Position numbers and translations under genes: made by a program. A stretch of DNA of 64,000 nucleotides, from the NCBI RefSeq assembly GCF_963526985.1, contig NZ_CAURPW010000007.1:1-64000 (forward strand). The letters run 5' to 3'. Origin of the DNA: an uncultured Campylobacter sp. (GTDB taxonomy: Bacteria > Campylobacterota > Campylobacteria > Campylobacterales > Campylobacteraceae). Under the pieces are notes generated by a model. That model had not been told where the DNA came from, ran no database searches, and saw nothing but the letters and a program-made list of their open reading frames with translations. Every line of letters starts with the position of its first letter. Within the stretch, counting starts at the first letter, position 1. Positions 41,350 through 50,797 of the stretch are shown piece by piece.

Positions 41350-42828
41350 CTATTTTACGACGCGGTCCATCCATCTAAAAAGCTCGTCCAGATCATAGTC
41401 GCCGCCGTGACCTTGCCCCCAAGGTACCGCAAAATCAACCGTCTTACCCGCATTTTGTAGCCCCAGCGCCAAGATAAGCGGTATCGCTAGAGACGTGTCG
41501 GAGTCGGCCGCGCCGTGCCTGATGCGGTAAAATTTGGCCGCGTTTTTATTTCCCAGATAGCTCATCGCGTTTACCATTTTTATGATTTTAGCGTCGGCGC
41601 TCTCGCCTTTGCCGCGTTTTGCGCCAAATTCGGTAAAGTGCTTCGCCGCCGCGCCCGCATCGCCGAAAAAGTCGTTTTCGGGATTTTGTAGCTCTAGTCC
41701 GTCAAATACGGGAGTAGCCTTAGCGCGCGGCATAGATAGAACAAAGTCTTCAAATTTAAAATCGTATCCGAGCGTGCAGCCCTGCGTTTCAAGCGTGAAA
41801 AACTCGGGCTTTAGCAGACTTTTCTCGCGACTTTTCGCAGCTGTAAAAGAGTCTGAGAGCGTCTTTTTGACGTACTCTTTAAAGCTTCCCTCGCCGCTAG
41901 GCTCAAGCGTGAGCGCGCGGCCTTTGGCGTCTTTTAAATTTAGCGAATTTACGTAGGCGGGGAAGGCCGATTTTAGCGCGGCGGAGAGCTCTTTTTGCTC
42001 TGCGGTTAGCTCGCCGGAGACGGTTTTTGGTTTACCGCTTCGCTCGTTAAATCCAGCCGCACTCAGCGCGCTAAAGTCCGTTTTCTCGTATTTCGTCTGA
42101 GCGCCGAACATCCACTCGTAGGCCGCATCGGCGTTTTCTAGGTTCGTAATAGGGCAGTAGGCGGAAACGGCGTAGATCTCGTCGCTAGCCTTCGCGGCTC
42201 CGAGTGCCTCTAGATATGGCTCAAACTCGCTTGCGTTTGCCGAGACGCCAAGCAGCGCCGACATCGCTCCGCCCGCGCTCGTGCCGTTTGACACGATTTT
42301 ATTCGCGTCGCCCGCCATCACTGCGTCGTTAAATTTGAGATACCGCACGGCAGCCTTTAGATCGACGATGGCGGCGGGCGCTTTGCCGCTAAATTTGCCG
42401 TTTGCATCCTTGAGCGTCCTGCCTCTAGCTCCAGGCGCAGCGACCACGTAACCGCGCTCAAGCGCCGCTAGCACCGCGTTTGGCTTGCCGTTTTTATCAA
42501 GAGCGGGCGTAAAAGGCTTGCCCGGCATATATCCGCCGATGGAGTTTGGCAAAAAGATCGGAGCGCTTGCTGCGCCAAATTTGCCCGCCTCTTTTTTGCC
42601 GCCCTCAAAATACTGCGACGGGACGTAAAAATTTAACCTCTGATACTCGCTATCCACGGGATTTGCTACGTAAACTATCCCCTCGTAGGCTCTAAATTTG
42701 ACCTCTTTTTCGCCTAATTTTATAGAGTGCGTTTCAAATTTATCCGGATCAAATTTTAGATCCGCCGCCTGCGCGCTAAGTGCTGTGCATAGGCATGCCG
42801 CGCCAAATGCAAGCGTCCCTTTTTTCAT
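41350..42828 (-). CDS. secreted alpha/beta-hydrolase, subtype B tannase-like esterase
   Basis: The ATG at 42828 (after AAAGGAAAC) opens a signal peptide ending LSAQAAD. The 492-residue product is an alpha/beta hydrolase with the nucleophile elbow GTSAGGAMS (Ser184). The oxyanion region is YVVAAPGARGRT, and the likely catalytic histidine is near the end in GQGHGGDYD. This pattern fits bacterial subtype B tannases, which split gallate esters. It lies between the binding-protein gene (52 bases upstream) and the permease gene, which hints at release of a metal-binding phenolate or hydrolysis of a siderophore ester; that is inference. Confidence 0.78.
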   Translation of the reverse strand: MKKGTLAFGAACLCTALSAQAADLKFDPDKFETHSIKLGEKEVKFRAYEGIVYVANPVDSEYQRLNFYVPSQYFEGGKKEAGKFGAASAPIFLPNSIGGYMPGKPFTPALDKNGKPNAVLAALERGYVVAAPGARGRTLKDANGKFSGKAPAAIVDLKAAVRYLKFNDAVMAGDANKIVSNGTSAGGAMSALLGVSANASEFEPYLEALGAAKASDEIYAVSAYCPITNLENADAAYEWMFGAQTKYEKTDFSALSAAGFNERSGKPKTVSGELTAEQKELSAALKSAFPAYVNSLNLKDAKGRALTLEPSGEGSFKEYVKKTLSDSFTAAKSREKSLLKPEFFTLETQGCTLGYDFKFEDFVLSMPRAKATPVFDGLELQNPENDFFGDAGAAAKHFTEFGAKRGKGESADAKIIKMVNAMSYLGNKNAAKFYRIRHGAADSDTSLAIPLILALGLQNAGKTVDFAVPWGQGHGGDYDLDELFRWMDRVVK

Positions 42829-42880
42829 CTTTGTTTCCTTTTGATTTTGCCGGGCTTCCGGCAAAATCGCTCAAATTTGA

Positions 42881-43900
42881 TTATTTGCTGCCGTCCGGAT
42901 TTAGTCCTTTTAGGATGTAGTCAAATTCCGCGTCGCTAAGGTCGTAGTTCATAAATTTCTTATAAAACGCCTTAGTTTGGGCTTTTACGTCAACGTCCTT
43001 AAAGAGCTCCGGCTGAACGATGGTAGCCGCCCATAAAATTTGCAAAGCCGACTCCGCGCCGTATCTATCCCAGCTAAACACGCCTTTTGGGTTGCCGTAG
43101 ACTTTTTTGTTTTTGACCGCTTTTAGCCCTGCAAATACGGGATCGGCGTAAATTTTCTCAACCGCTTTTTGATTGTCAGCGCCGCCGACGATTATGATAT
43201 CGGGATCTGCGGCCACGATCTCTTCAGCCGTGATTTCTATCATGCTGCCCTCTTTTTGCACCGCGTTTTTACCGCCCGCGTATTTTACCCACGTGTCGAT
43301 GATAGTTTTGGTGCCGTCGATTTTTAGCAAGTTTGCGCCACCAACGATGTGTAGTACTTTAGGGCGCGCGGCGTCGTCTAGTTTGCTCGTGCGCTCGGTA
43401 ACTAGCGCGATGTTGGCATCTAGATTTTCGTTTAGTTCTTTTGCCTTGCTAGCCGCGTCGCCGCCGATGATCTGGGCCGTTAGCAGCACGCTTTTTTTCA
43501 TATCGTCGTAGTCGCGAAATATCAAATTCACCGCGCTAAAGCCGTTTTTAGTAAGATTTTCTTGGAAATTTTTATTTGACACTATGACTACGTCCGGCGC
43601 TAGTTTAACAAGCTCCTCGATCTGGATGTCGTTGCCGTTTAGCGCAGCCGGCACCTCTGCGATGCGAGGGTAAATTTTAGCAAACCACTTGTTTTTCTTG
43701 ATCTGATCGGTCGTAGTTACGATCTTATCCGCACCGCCTAGCACCAAGATCACTTGGTTGTTTGCGTGCCAGAGTGCGGCTATCTTTTGCGTTTTGGCCG
43801 GGATTTTGACCTCGTTGCCCGTCATATCGGTGATGGTTTTAACCTCGGCTCCTAGCGCGACGATAGCGCTTAAAAGCAGCGTCGTGAGAATTTTTTTCAT
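42881..43900 (-). CDS. ABC importer periplasmic binding protein (BtuF/FepB fold)
   Basis: The ATG at 43900 (AAGGAGC upstream) gives a 339-residue precursor with signal peptide MKKILTTLLLSAIVALGA. The mature part has the class III binding-protein pattern: ITDMTGNEVKIPAKTQKI at the start, LAPDVVIVSNKNF in lobe one, and IVAADPDIIIVGG in lobe two. The class includes carriers of iron siderophores, heme, B12 and also molybdate/tungstate (MolB). It leads the esterase, permease and ATPase genes. Confidence 0.9.
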   Translation of the reverse strand: MKKILTTLLLSAIVALGAEVKTITDMTGNEVKIPAKTQKIAALWHANNQVILVLGGADKIVTTTDQIKKNKWFAKIYPRIAEVPAALNGNDIQIEELVKLAPDVVIVSNKNFQENLTKNGFSAVNLIFRDYDDMKKSVLLTAQIIGGDAASKAKELNENLDANIALVTERTSKLDDAARPKVLHIVGGANLLKIDGTKTIIDTWVKYAGGKNAVQKEGSMIEITAEEIVAADPDIIIVGGADNQKAVEKIYADPVFAGLKAVKNKKVYGNPKGVFSWDRYGAESALQILWAATIVQPELFKDVDVKAQTKAFYKKFMNYDLSDAEFDYILKGLNPDGSK

Positions 43901-43943
43901 CTTTTGCTCCTTGTGAAGTATAAATTTATAATATTGCAAAAAC

Positions 43944-43986
43944 GCATATTAAAATTTGTGGAATATTACAGAAAAGCATATTAAAA
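43944..43986 (-). promoter_or_regulatory. direct repeats upstream of the importer operon
   Basis: GCATATTAAAA occurs at 43944-43954 and again at 43976-43986, 32 bases apart (about three helical turns) in the promoter region. Related GCATATTT words occur before fdhA at 46364 and 46390. A shared regulator is possible but unproved. Confidence 0.45.
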
Positions 43987-44041
43987 CAAGATATATTTTT
44001 AAAATTTAATCAAGAAGCGAATTTAAAAGCTAAATTTAAGC

Positions 44042-44071
44042 AGCCCCGCCCGCGGTTTTGCAAGCGGGGCT
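44042..44071 (-). terminator. hairpin after fdhA
   Basis: AGCCCCGC (44042-44049) pairs perfectly with GCGGGGCT (44064-44071), six bases after the fdhA stop on the minus strand. It is G+C rich with only a weak following T-tract. Confidence 0.55.
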
Positions 44072-44076
44072 AAAAA

Positions 44077-46335
44077 TCACTCGTGGTGATAGTCGTCGTA
44101 GATGACCTTGTTGGTTTGGAATTTGATGCGTTTTAGCTCGCGAATACGCAAAAACTCCTCCTCCTCGATCCTTTGGATCTGGATGGCAGCCTTAAAGGTC
44201 GGGGTCTTACTGATGAAGTCCCAGCCGTTGCTCGTTAGCTCATTGCAGCAGCTCTCCCAGTAGTGGTAGGTCATCTGTATGACGCCGTCGGGGATGATGT
44301 CGGTAACGTCTGCTTTGATAACGATATAGCCGTACCTGCTCCACGCTTTGATGAAGTCTCCTTGCTTGATGCCGTAGCGCTGGGCTAGCGCAGGGTTCAT
44401 CTCAGCGATAGGTCCGATGCTGTCGCCGCCCTCTTCGATAGCTTTTGAGCGTCTAGTCATGACGCCGCCGGCGTACTGATAGACTTTACGCGTAGTTAGC
44501 AACTGTATCGGGTACTCCGGATCGGTCGGCTCATCCACGCTGCCGGCCATCACTTCGTATTCAGGCGGTAAATTTACGCGTTTAGCAAACTCGGCTTTGG
44601 CAGGCTCGATATCCGCGACGCTCTTTACGTGCAAGCAAGGGATAAATTTACCTTTGCCGTCGGGCGTAAAGAATTTTTTATCTAGATATAGGCTCTGTCC
44701 GCCCATGTCGTTTTCATCAGGGCACGGCCAGTGCAAACCGTGGTGCTTTTTGATGCGGTAGTAGCTCATACCGCCGTATCTTCTAGGGTCGCACTTGCGT
44801 ACTTCTTCCCAAATTTCTTCAGGCGAGTTAAAGTTAAATCCCTCGGTCGCCCCGAGCCTTCGCGCGATCTCGCAGATGATCCACCAGTCTTGTCTGGCGT
44901 CTCCCGGAGGCGTGATGACGTGCTCGTTGTGCTGCACGCGGCGCTCTGCGTTGGCGTAGAGGCCTTCTTTTTCGCTACTTGCCACGCCGGGCAAAACGAC
45001 GTCTGCTTTACGCGACGTTTCGGTTAAAAAGATATCTTGAACCACGTACATATCTACTTTTGAAATCGCCTTTAGGAAGTGATTGGTGTTTGGGTCAGTC
45101 ATAACCGGGTTTTCGCCCATCGTCCAGAAAAAGTGTACTCTGCCGTCAAGGATGGCATTTGGCACTTCGGTTTTATGGATGCCGATTTTACCGTTTAAGG
45201 AGCCTGGCTCTAGATGCCAAACCTGCTCGAACCACTCGCGCTGTTTTGGATCGGTTACCGAGCCTAAATTTGGAAAAATATTCGGCAACACGCCCATATC
45301 GCAGCAGCCTTGGACGTTTTCTTGACCGCGTATCGGTAGGTCGCCGCTTCCTAGCTCGCAGATATTTCCGGTTAGAAGGAATAAATTTGAAATATCGCAA
45401 ACCGCGCCCACGCCGTGGTTAAAGTGCGTAACGCCCATACCGTGCGTGATGACGGCCGGACGGATAGTCGCGTACATACGAGCCGCTTTTCTCACGTCCT
45501 GCGGATTTAGGTTGGTGTAGCTAGCGATGGCTTCGGGCGAATAGTCCTTGACCGCTTCGCGTACGTATTCTACGCCCTTGGTGCATTCGTTTACGAAGTC
45601 CCAATTAACCAAATTTTCCTCGAAAATAACATAAAGAAGCGAGTTTATAACCGCGATGTTGTGCTCGGGCGCTAGCTGCAAATGTACGTCCGCTCGGCTG
45701 GCAAATTCCGTTTTTACGGGATCTATTACGATTAGCTTAGCGCCTCGGTTTAGCGCGCGCTGTATGTGCATAGCAGCGATTGGATGGCCGTTTTCGGGGT
45801 TTGAGCCGATCATCAAGATACAATTACTATAAGGTCCGATCTCCGTGAAGCTGTTTGTCGCCGCTCCGTTACCGATTGTTTTGGCAAGACCTGCCACAGT
45901 CGGAGCGTGTCAAATTCTAGCGCAGTGATCGACGTTATTGGTGCCGATTACGGCGCGCATTATCTTTTGCGCGACGTAGTTGTCCTCTAACGTACAGCGA
46001 GCCGAATAGTTGCCTACTAGCGCGTCTGGGCCGTATTTTTCCTTTACTTCTTTCATCTTGGCGACGACTAGATCAAGCGCCTCGTCCCAGCTAGCCTCTT
46101 CAAGGTCTCCGTCTTTGCTAAATACTCCGTCTTTTTTGCGAATTAGCGGTTTTGTTAGTCTATCAGGAGCCCCCACGTAATCCCAGCCGTAAAAGCCCTT
46201 TAAGCACAGATTGCCCTGATTTACGGGGTTATCCTGCACTCCTAGCGCGCTTCTTATCACGTTGTTTTCGACGTGAAGCTCGACCTGACAGCCCGTGCCG
46301 CAGTACGGACATATGACCTTTCCGGTCTTCGTCAT
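44077..46335 (-). CDS. fdhA: formate dehydrogenase alpha subunit, selenocysteine enzyme (FdhF-like)
   Basis: A 752-residue molybdopterin enzyme read through an in-frame TGA at 45910-45912, residue 142. The context CARI-Sec-HAPTVAGLA matches formate dehydrogenases, where Sec binds Mo/W. The N-terminal 4Fe-4S motif is CPYCGTGC with a fourth Cys in NLCLKG. No Tat signal is present, so it is cytoplasmic like FdhF (FDH-H), not the exported Cj1511c type. Naive calling gives two frames split at the TGA. No partner Fe-S subunit is adjacent. Confidence 0.94.
45883..45912 (-). promoter_or_regulatory. SECIS element with selenocysteine UGA codon
   Basis: On the minus strand the TGA (45912-45910) is followed after 14 bases by GGCA-GGTCT-TGCC (45895-45883). 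The GGUCU apical loop and its distance match the E. coli fdhF SECIS hairpin that binds SelB. This confirms UGA recoding rather than a nonsense mutation. Confidence 0.88.
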
Positions 46336-47002
46336 TTTTTCTCCTTTTTTATATGCAGATTTTGCATATTTATTAAATATGAAATATTTGCATATTTGTC
46401 CTTAAAAAATAATAAAAATCCTTAATACTTTAAATCAATATTTTGATTTAAGTTTCTATTAATTATTTTATTCAGTATACGGAACTCCAGGCGCCGCTAT
46501 ATCGTCGTTTTGGCTATATCGTATTATTTATAAATAAGAATAACTTGAGAGCTTTTATTAAGATTAGAATTTGTAATAGTATTAACACGGCTTAAAAAAA
46601 TAGTTTAATGCTTAACATAACTTAATCCGCCCGAAATATCCAAAATTCGGCCGCGAAATTTACGAGCGTAAATTTAGAAAACGCGTTTTTGCGCCGCTAT
46701 TTTAAATCCCGCAAAGCGCCGGAAGCGATTTTACGGTTTTATTGCGCGAAGCTGGGTAGATTTGGTTTTAATGATTTTAAGCGTTTATTTTGATTTTCCA
46801 ATGCGCTAAAAAGCTAAAACCGAGCTAGATAATCTAGCTCGGCCGAATTTAACCGCCATTTAGACGGTAAATATGCGCTTTACGGGCGCAAACGCAAAAT
46901 TTATAAGTTAAAAAACGGCTCGGTCATACGGCAAAGCGCGTTTGAGATCCTGCCGCACGCAAACTAGAGCCGTAAAAATGCGCTCCGACCAAGGCAAATT
47001 CG
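46336..47002. other. 667-base spacer upstream of fdhA
   Basis: No gene is visible. The fdhA-proximal 200 bases are very A+T rich and hold several site-like repeats: GCATATTT at 46364-46371 and 46390-46397; the palindrome TAAATCAA-TATT-TTGATTTA at 46431-46450; and GCTATATCG at 46496-46504 and 46513-46521. The last resembles a ModE half-site (CGCTATAT). The distal part carries a terminator at 46806-46842 serving the thioesterase gene. Confidence 0.55.
46806..46842 (-). terminator. intrinsic terminator downstream of the thioesterase gene
   Basis: CCGAGCTAGA (46820-46829) and TCTAGCTCGG (46833-46842) are perfect 10-base arms with a 3-base loop. On the minus strand the stem is followed by TTTTAGCTTTTT. 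It lies 160 bases after the thioesterase stop. Confidence 0.8.
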
Positions 47003-47419
47003 TCAGAAACCGTGCGCCTTTTTTAGCTGCGGATCGATCGGCTTTTTCGCGCCGTCTTTAGTCACGCTCACGTAGGTAGCAATCGCGGATGTCACGTGTA
47101 TGCGCTCGCGAAAACCCGCCGCGTTTAGCCGCAGCGCCGTGACTTCGATCTTAGTTTTGATCGAGGTGTTGCCCGCGGCGATGATTTTGGCGTAGCAGCT
47201 CACGACGTCGCCGACGAAAACGGGCTGCTTAAATATAATCTCTTGCATCGAGATCGTCACGACGCGCTCGGGCGACAGCTCCCGCGCGGCCTGCGCGCCG
47301 GCTAGGTCGATCTGGCTTAGTATCCAGCCGCCGAATATATTTCCAGCCGAGTTTGTGTCCTTTGGCAGCGCGACTTGTTTTATGCGCGGTTCGCCCATGC
47401 CCTCTAGCATTTCTTCCAT
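47003..47419 (-). CDS. acyl-CoA thioesterase, YciA-type hotdog
   Basis: A 138-residue hotdog-fold thioesterase that hydrolyses acyl-CoA. The family signature is TNSAGNIFGGWILSQIDLAGA with the catalytic aspartate in QIDLAG, followed by VVTISMQEIIFKQPVFVGDVV. It corresponds to C. jejuni Cj0915, whose neighbour Cj0914c is ciaB, as here. The first ATG is not certain; a Met at residue 4 or 8 could also serve. It ends in a clear terminator. Confidence 0.92.
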   Translation of the reverse strand: MEEMLEGMGEPRIKQVALPKDTNSAGNIFGGWILSQIDLAGAQAARELSPERVVTISMQEIIFKQPVFVGDVVSCYAKIIAAGNTSIKTKIEVTALRLNAAGFRERIHVTSAIATYVSVTKDGAKKPIDPQLKKAHGF

Positions 47420-47815
47420 TTTTTATCCTTTCATTTTAGATTCGTAAATTTAGCGGCTATTTGCCGCGTTTGGCTTGCTTGCCCTCAAGTAAATTTACCG
47501 CGATTTCGTCAAATTTGACATGCTCGCCCGCTGGTAAAGCTAAATTTGCGCCGCGATTTTATCAAATTTTACTTTTTAAATTTTACGCCCGAATTTAAGG
47601 CAAATTTGATGCAAAGAACCCAGGCTTATGGCAAATTCGGTAAATTTGCGAAACGCGACATACAAATTTATCCCGCAAAACCCGTATCCTAAAAATGCTA
47701 AGCTTGGCGCCCAAAAGGTGCGGGTCTAGGCCGCTAGAAAAAGGCGAATTTGACGTAAAATTTGGGTCAAATTTGCATGCCGGGGCCGCCAGATTTAGCG
47801 CAAATTTACCTCGGA
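47420..47815. other. spacer between thioesterase and ciaB genes
   Basis: No gene is visible in 396 bases. The sequence is a dense array of AAATTT words in both orientations, for example GTCAAATTTGAC-like palindromic segments. Short frames here have no ribosome sites. Confidence 0.55.
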
Positions 47816-49642
47816 CTACTTTTCTCCAGCTTGCCATTTCTCCCATTCGCCGCTCTCGTCAAGCTCGTTTCCGATAGCCTTGTAGCGGGCGTAGTAATGC
47901 TCTACAAAGGCCCTTGCCTGCGCGTGTTTAGGCAGGTAGCTTTTGCCCTCTTTCTCGCAAAATCTCGCCAAAAACTCGCCCGCAGGAGCGCGCCTTGCGT
48001 AGTGAAGCGCCAAATTTTTGTAGTTTGCGAGGCAAATTTCTTTAAATTTAGCGTAATGCTCGCGGTCAAATTTGACGATCAATGCGCCGTCAAAGCTAAG
48101 CGCGCCCGAGTCAAACAGCAAGCTCAGGTGTATGAGCCCCTCGCAGTAGTACGCGCGCACCTCATCGACCTCGCGCCACGCGATGAGCCCGACCGCGCGG
48201 GCGATCAGCTCGTGAAATACACTCATCTCGTAGCTCGCCTCGCCGCCGATAAAGAAATTTACCAGCCCGCCCGTAGTCGCCTTGTACTCCTCGATAAATT
48301 TAAACTCTCCGTCCGCGTTCATCGCTTTTTCCGTGTCGGTGCCGACGAAAAGTATATGTCCAAACTCGTGACCGATCGTGGAGATTTCGTAGGTTTTCTT
48401 CCAAATTTGCGGCTTTTTAAACAAAATTTCACGCCCGTAGTCCAAAAACTCGCGCGAAAAGATCTCGCCGCTAAGCTTCATAAACGGTCTTGCCTTGGCG
48501 CTCTCGTAAACGTGCTCGACGAAGGCGAATATCTTTTTGCCCCGCTCCTTGCTCACGGTCTCGTCGTTTGGCACGACCTGAGCCGAAAATAGCCCGTTTA
48601 GCTCGGCGCCGTAGTAGATCATCGGCACGCTGATGTAGGTTTGCGTTCTAGCGACGTTTTGCGTTACTTGGCGCGCGAGCAGGGCGTCTTCTATCCCGCA
48701 CTCGCGGCAAATTTGCTCGTAGGCGCGGATGACGCTAGCTTTAAATTTCTCCTCGTCAAAGTCGCTAGCGCCTGAGAGCCTCACGTCCCACTCGAGCGCG
48801 ACGGCGTGCGTGTAGGCGTCCTCGTAGTACTCTAGCGGATGGCCGGGCTGCAGCGGACCCTTTACCTCCATCCACGCGCGCTCGGCGTCCTGCCACGCAG
48901 GGATCGCGCGGTCGTTTTCTTGTTCGCAAAACGCCGTCTTTAGCTTTTCAAAGTACCTCACGTAAGCTTTTTGCTCGTCGCTTGCGGCTAGCGTTTTTAG
49001 GTTTTTGATTAGTTTGTCCAGCGCGTCCGCCACGCGTTTTACTTCATTTTCAAAAGCTGCGGCATACGGCGCGAAGGCGTATTTTTCGCCGTTTTTCATA
49101 ACCGCACCGTAGCTTCGCTCGCCCTTTTCGTCGCCGTCTTTTTGGTAGAGGCCGTTTTCGTCGATAAATTTGATCGCCTCGGCCATGCTTGCAAATTTAG
49201 CTTCGAATTCTTTATTCGTCGTTTGCAAAATTTGCCTGTCCCACGTGCTTTGCCACGCATTCATCGCTAGTCCCGCGCCGTGCATGCCGCTAAGTAGCTC
49301 CGAGTAAAACTCGTCTAAAATTTTCTCCTCTTTTACCCGCGCCAAAAGCTTTTCAAAGTGCGCTTCGTAAAATTCGCGCACGAGTTCAAAAGCTTCGTCT
49401 TTTATGCTCTGTATCGCGGCATCCTCGCGCCCCTGTTTTTTTAGCTCGTTTTCTAGCGGCTCCGTTTTTAGATCGACTATGCGGCGTAAAACCGCGACTT
49501 TTTCGCTCTTTTCACCCTTAAACCCTGCGATTTTTAGCATCTTTAGCACGATCTCGCTTGGGTTATCTAGCTGCCGATACATCGCGTTTAGCTCGTCTTT
49601 GCCTGCGGCTACTAGCTCGTTTAATCTTTTAAAATCGTTCAC
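47816..49642 (-). CDS. ciaB: CiaB homologue with metallopeptidase motif
   Basis: CiaB of C. jejuni (Cj0914c, about 610 residues) was described as an invasion antigen secreted via the flagellar apparatus. This 608-residue protein starts at GTG after AAAGGAC. It has no Sec signal. It carries a zinc-peptidase site HEFGH at residues 425-429 with a candidate third ligand in EEYKA at 451-455, as in gluzincins (M49-like). That suggests an enzymatic, perhaps cytoplasmic, role in addition to or instead of the effector role. Neighbour order with the thioesterase supports the ciaB call. Confidence 0.88.
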   Translation of the reverse strand: MNDFKRLNELVAAGKDELNAMYRQLDNPSEIVLKMLKIAGFKGEKSEKVAVLRRIVDLKTEPLENELKKQGREDAAIQSIKDEAFELVREFYEAHFEKLLARVKEEKILDEFYSELLSGMHGAGLAMNAWQSTWDRQILQTTNKEFEAKFASMAEAIKFIDENGLYQKDGDEKGERSYGAVMKNGEKYAFAPYAAAFENEVKRVADALDKLIKNLKTLAASDEQKAYVRYFEKLKTAFCEQENDRAIPAWQDAERAWMEVKGPLQPGHPLEYYEDAYTHAVALEWDVRLSGASDFDEEKFKASVIRAYEQICRECGIEDALLARQVTQNVARTQTYISVPMIYYGAELNGLFSAQVVPNDETVSKERGKKIFAFVEHVYESAKARPFMKLSGEIFSREFLDYGREILFKKPQIWKKTYEISTIGHEFGHILFVGTDTEKAMNADGEFKFIEEYKATTGGLVNFFIGGEASYEMSVFHELIARAVGLIAWREVDEVRAYYCEGLIHLSLLFDSGALSFDGALIVKFDREHYAKFKEICLANYKNLALHYARRAPAGEFLARFCEKEGKSYLPKHAQARAFVEHYYARYKAIGNELDESGEWEKWQAGEK

Positions 49643-49825
49643 GTTTGTCCTTTTAAAAATTTGGCGTATTTTAGCTTAAAAATGCTGGGCGCTGAGTTAA
49701 AAAACCTCAAGTTCGGCTAAATTTCGCGCTTTTAGCCAAAGCTTTAAAAATTGATTTATCTTGCGGCTTTATCAGCGAAATTGCGCTAAAATCGGACTAA
49801 AATTTAACGAAAAACCGAGAAGACG

Positions 49826-50797
49826 ATGAAAACTCAAGAAGAAAAAACGATAAAAAACGAAAACGCAAGTTGGCTGCAATACTTTCCGATTATGTTTTAT
49901 ACCGTAGTTATGGGGCTTTGCGGGCTAGCTCTTGCTTACGAGCGGCTAAATTTACTCTTTGATATCTCAGGCGCGGTTTTTGAGATTTTACGCGCCGCGG
50001 CGAGCCTAGCATACGCGCTCATCTGCGCTTGTTACGCGGCAAAGCTGATCAGATACCCGCAAGCTTGCAAGGCGGAGTTTTTCCATCCGGTGCAGGTAAA
50101 TTTTTTCGCCGCGTTTTCGATCGGCACGCTGCTGGTAGCGACGCTTTGGAGGGATTTTGCGTCCATTTACGACACGCTTTTTTGCGTGGGCGTAGCATTT
50201 CAGACCTTCATCACGCTGCACGCTATGTCTTTTTGGATACGTAGCGACGTAGAGCCGCAGCACGCTAGCCCGGCGTGGTTTTTGCCTATCGTAGGCAACC
50301 TTTTCGTTCCGTTAGCCGCGCCTGCTACGAGCGAGTTTGCGTGGTATTATTTTTCGGTCGGGATATTTTTTTGGCCGGTAATTTTAGCTATTTTGCTCTA
50401 TCGTCTCATTTTTTGCGCCTTGATGCCGCCTAAATTTATCCCGACGCTTTTTATCACGGTAGCTCCGCCCGCGATGGCGTTTTTAGGCTATACTAAGCTA
50501 ACGGGCGGCTTTGACGCGGCGGCTAAAATCATGCTTTACGTTACGCTATTTTTCGTACTTTTTATCATTTATATGTTTAAAAGCTTTCTTGGGATTAAAT
50601 TTTCGCTTTCTTGGTGGGCGTTTACCTTTCCTACGGCGGCGGCAAGCGTCGCGTTTTTACGGGCGTTCGAGCTTAGCGGGATCAAATTTTTCTTATTTGC
50701 GGGAGCGGCCGGCTTTGCGGCTTTGTGCGTTTTGGTGGGTACGGCTTGCTTTTATACGGTAAAAGCGATATTTAGCGGAGAGATTTTTACGGCGTAA
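49826..50797 (+). CDS. SLAC1/TehA-type anion channel or TDT transporter
   Basis: A 323-residue protein with about ten hydrophobic helices, for example FPIMFYTVVMGLCGLALA and FFVLFIIYMFKSFLG. The WLQYFPIMFYTVVMG start and the SPAWFLPIVGNLFVPLA segment are typical of the tellurite-resistance/dicarboxylate transporter and SLAC1 anion-channel superfamily. Substrate cannot be told. The AT-rich promoter lies in the 183-base divergent gap from ciaB. Confidence 0.88.
   Translation: MKTQEEKTIKNENASWLQYFPIMFYTVVMGLCGLALAYERLNLLFDISGAVFEILRAAASLAYALICACYAAKLIRYPQACKAEFFHPVQVNFFAAFSIGTLLVATLWRDFASIYDTLFCVGVAFQTFITLHAMSFWIRSDVEPQHASPAWFLPIVGNLFVPLAAPATSEFAWYYFSVGIFFWPVILAILLYRLIFCALMPPKFIPTLFITVAPPAMAFLGYTKLTGGFDAAAKIMLYVTLFFVLFIIYMFKSFLGIKFSLSWWAFTFPTAAASVAFLRAFELSGIKFFLFAGAAGFAALCVLVGTACFYTVKAIFSGEIFTA

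Noticed and set aside
44077..45897. Separate 606-residue molybdopterin gene starting at GTG
   Set aside because: It is the continuation of fdhA after the selenocysteine TGA; the SECIS hairpin and Sec context make a single gene far more likely.
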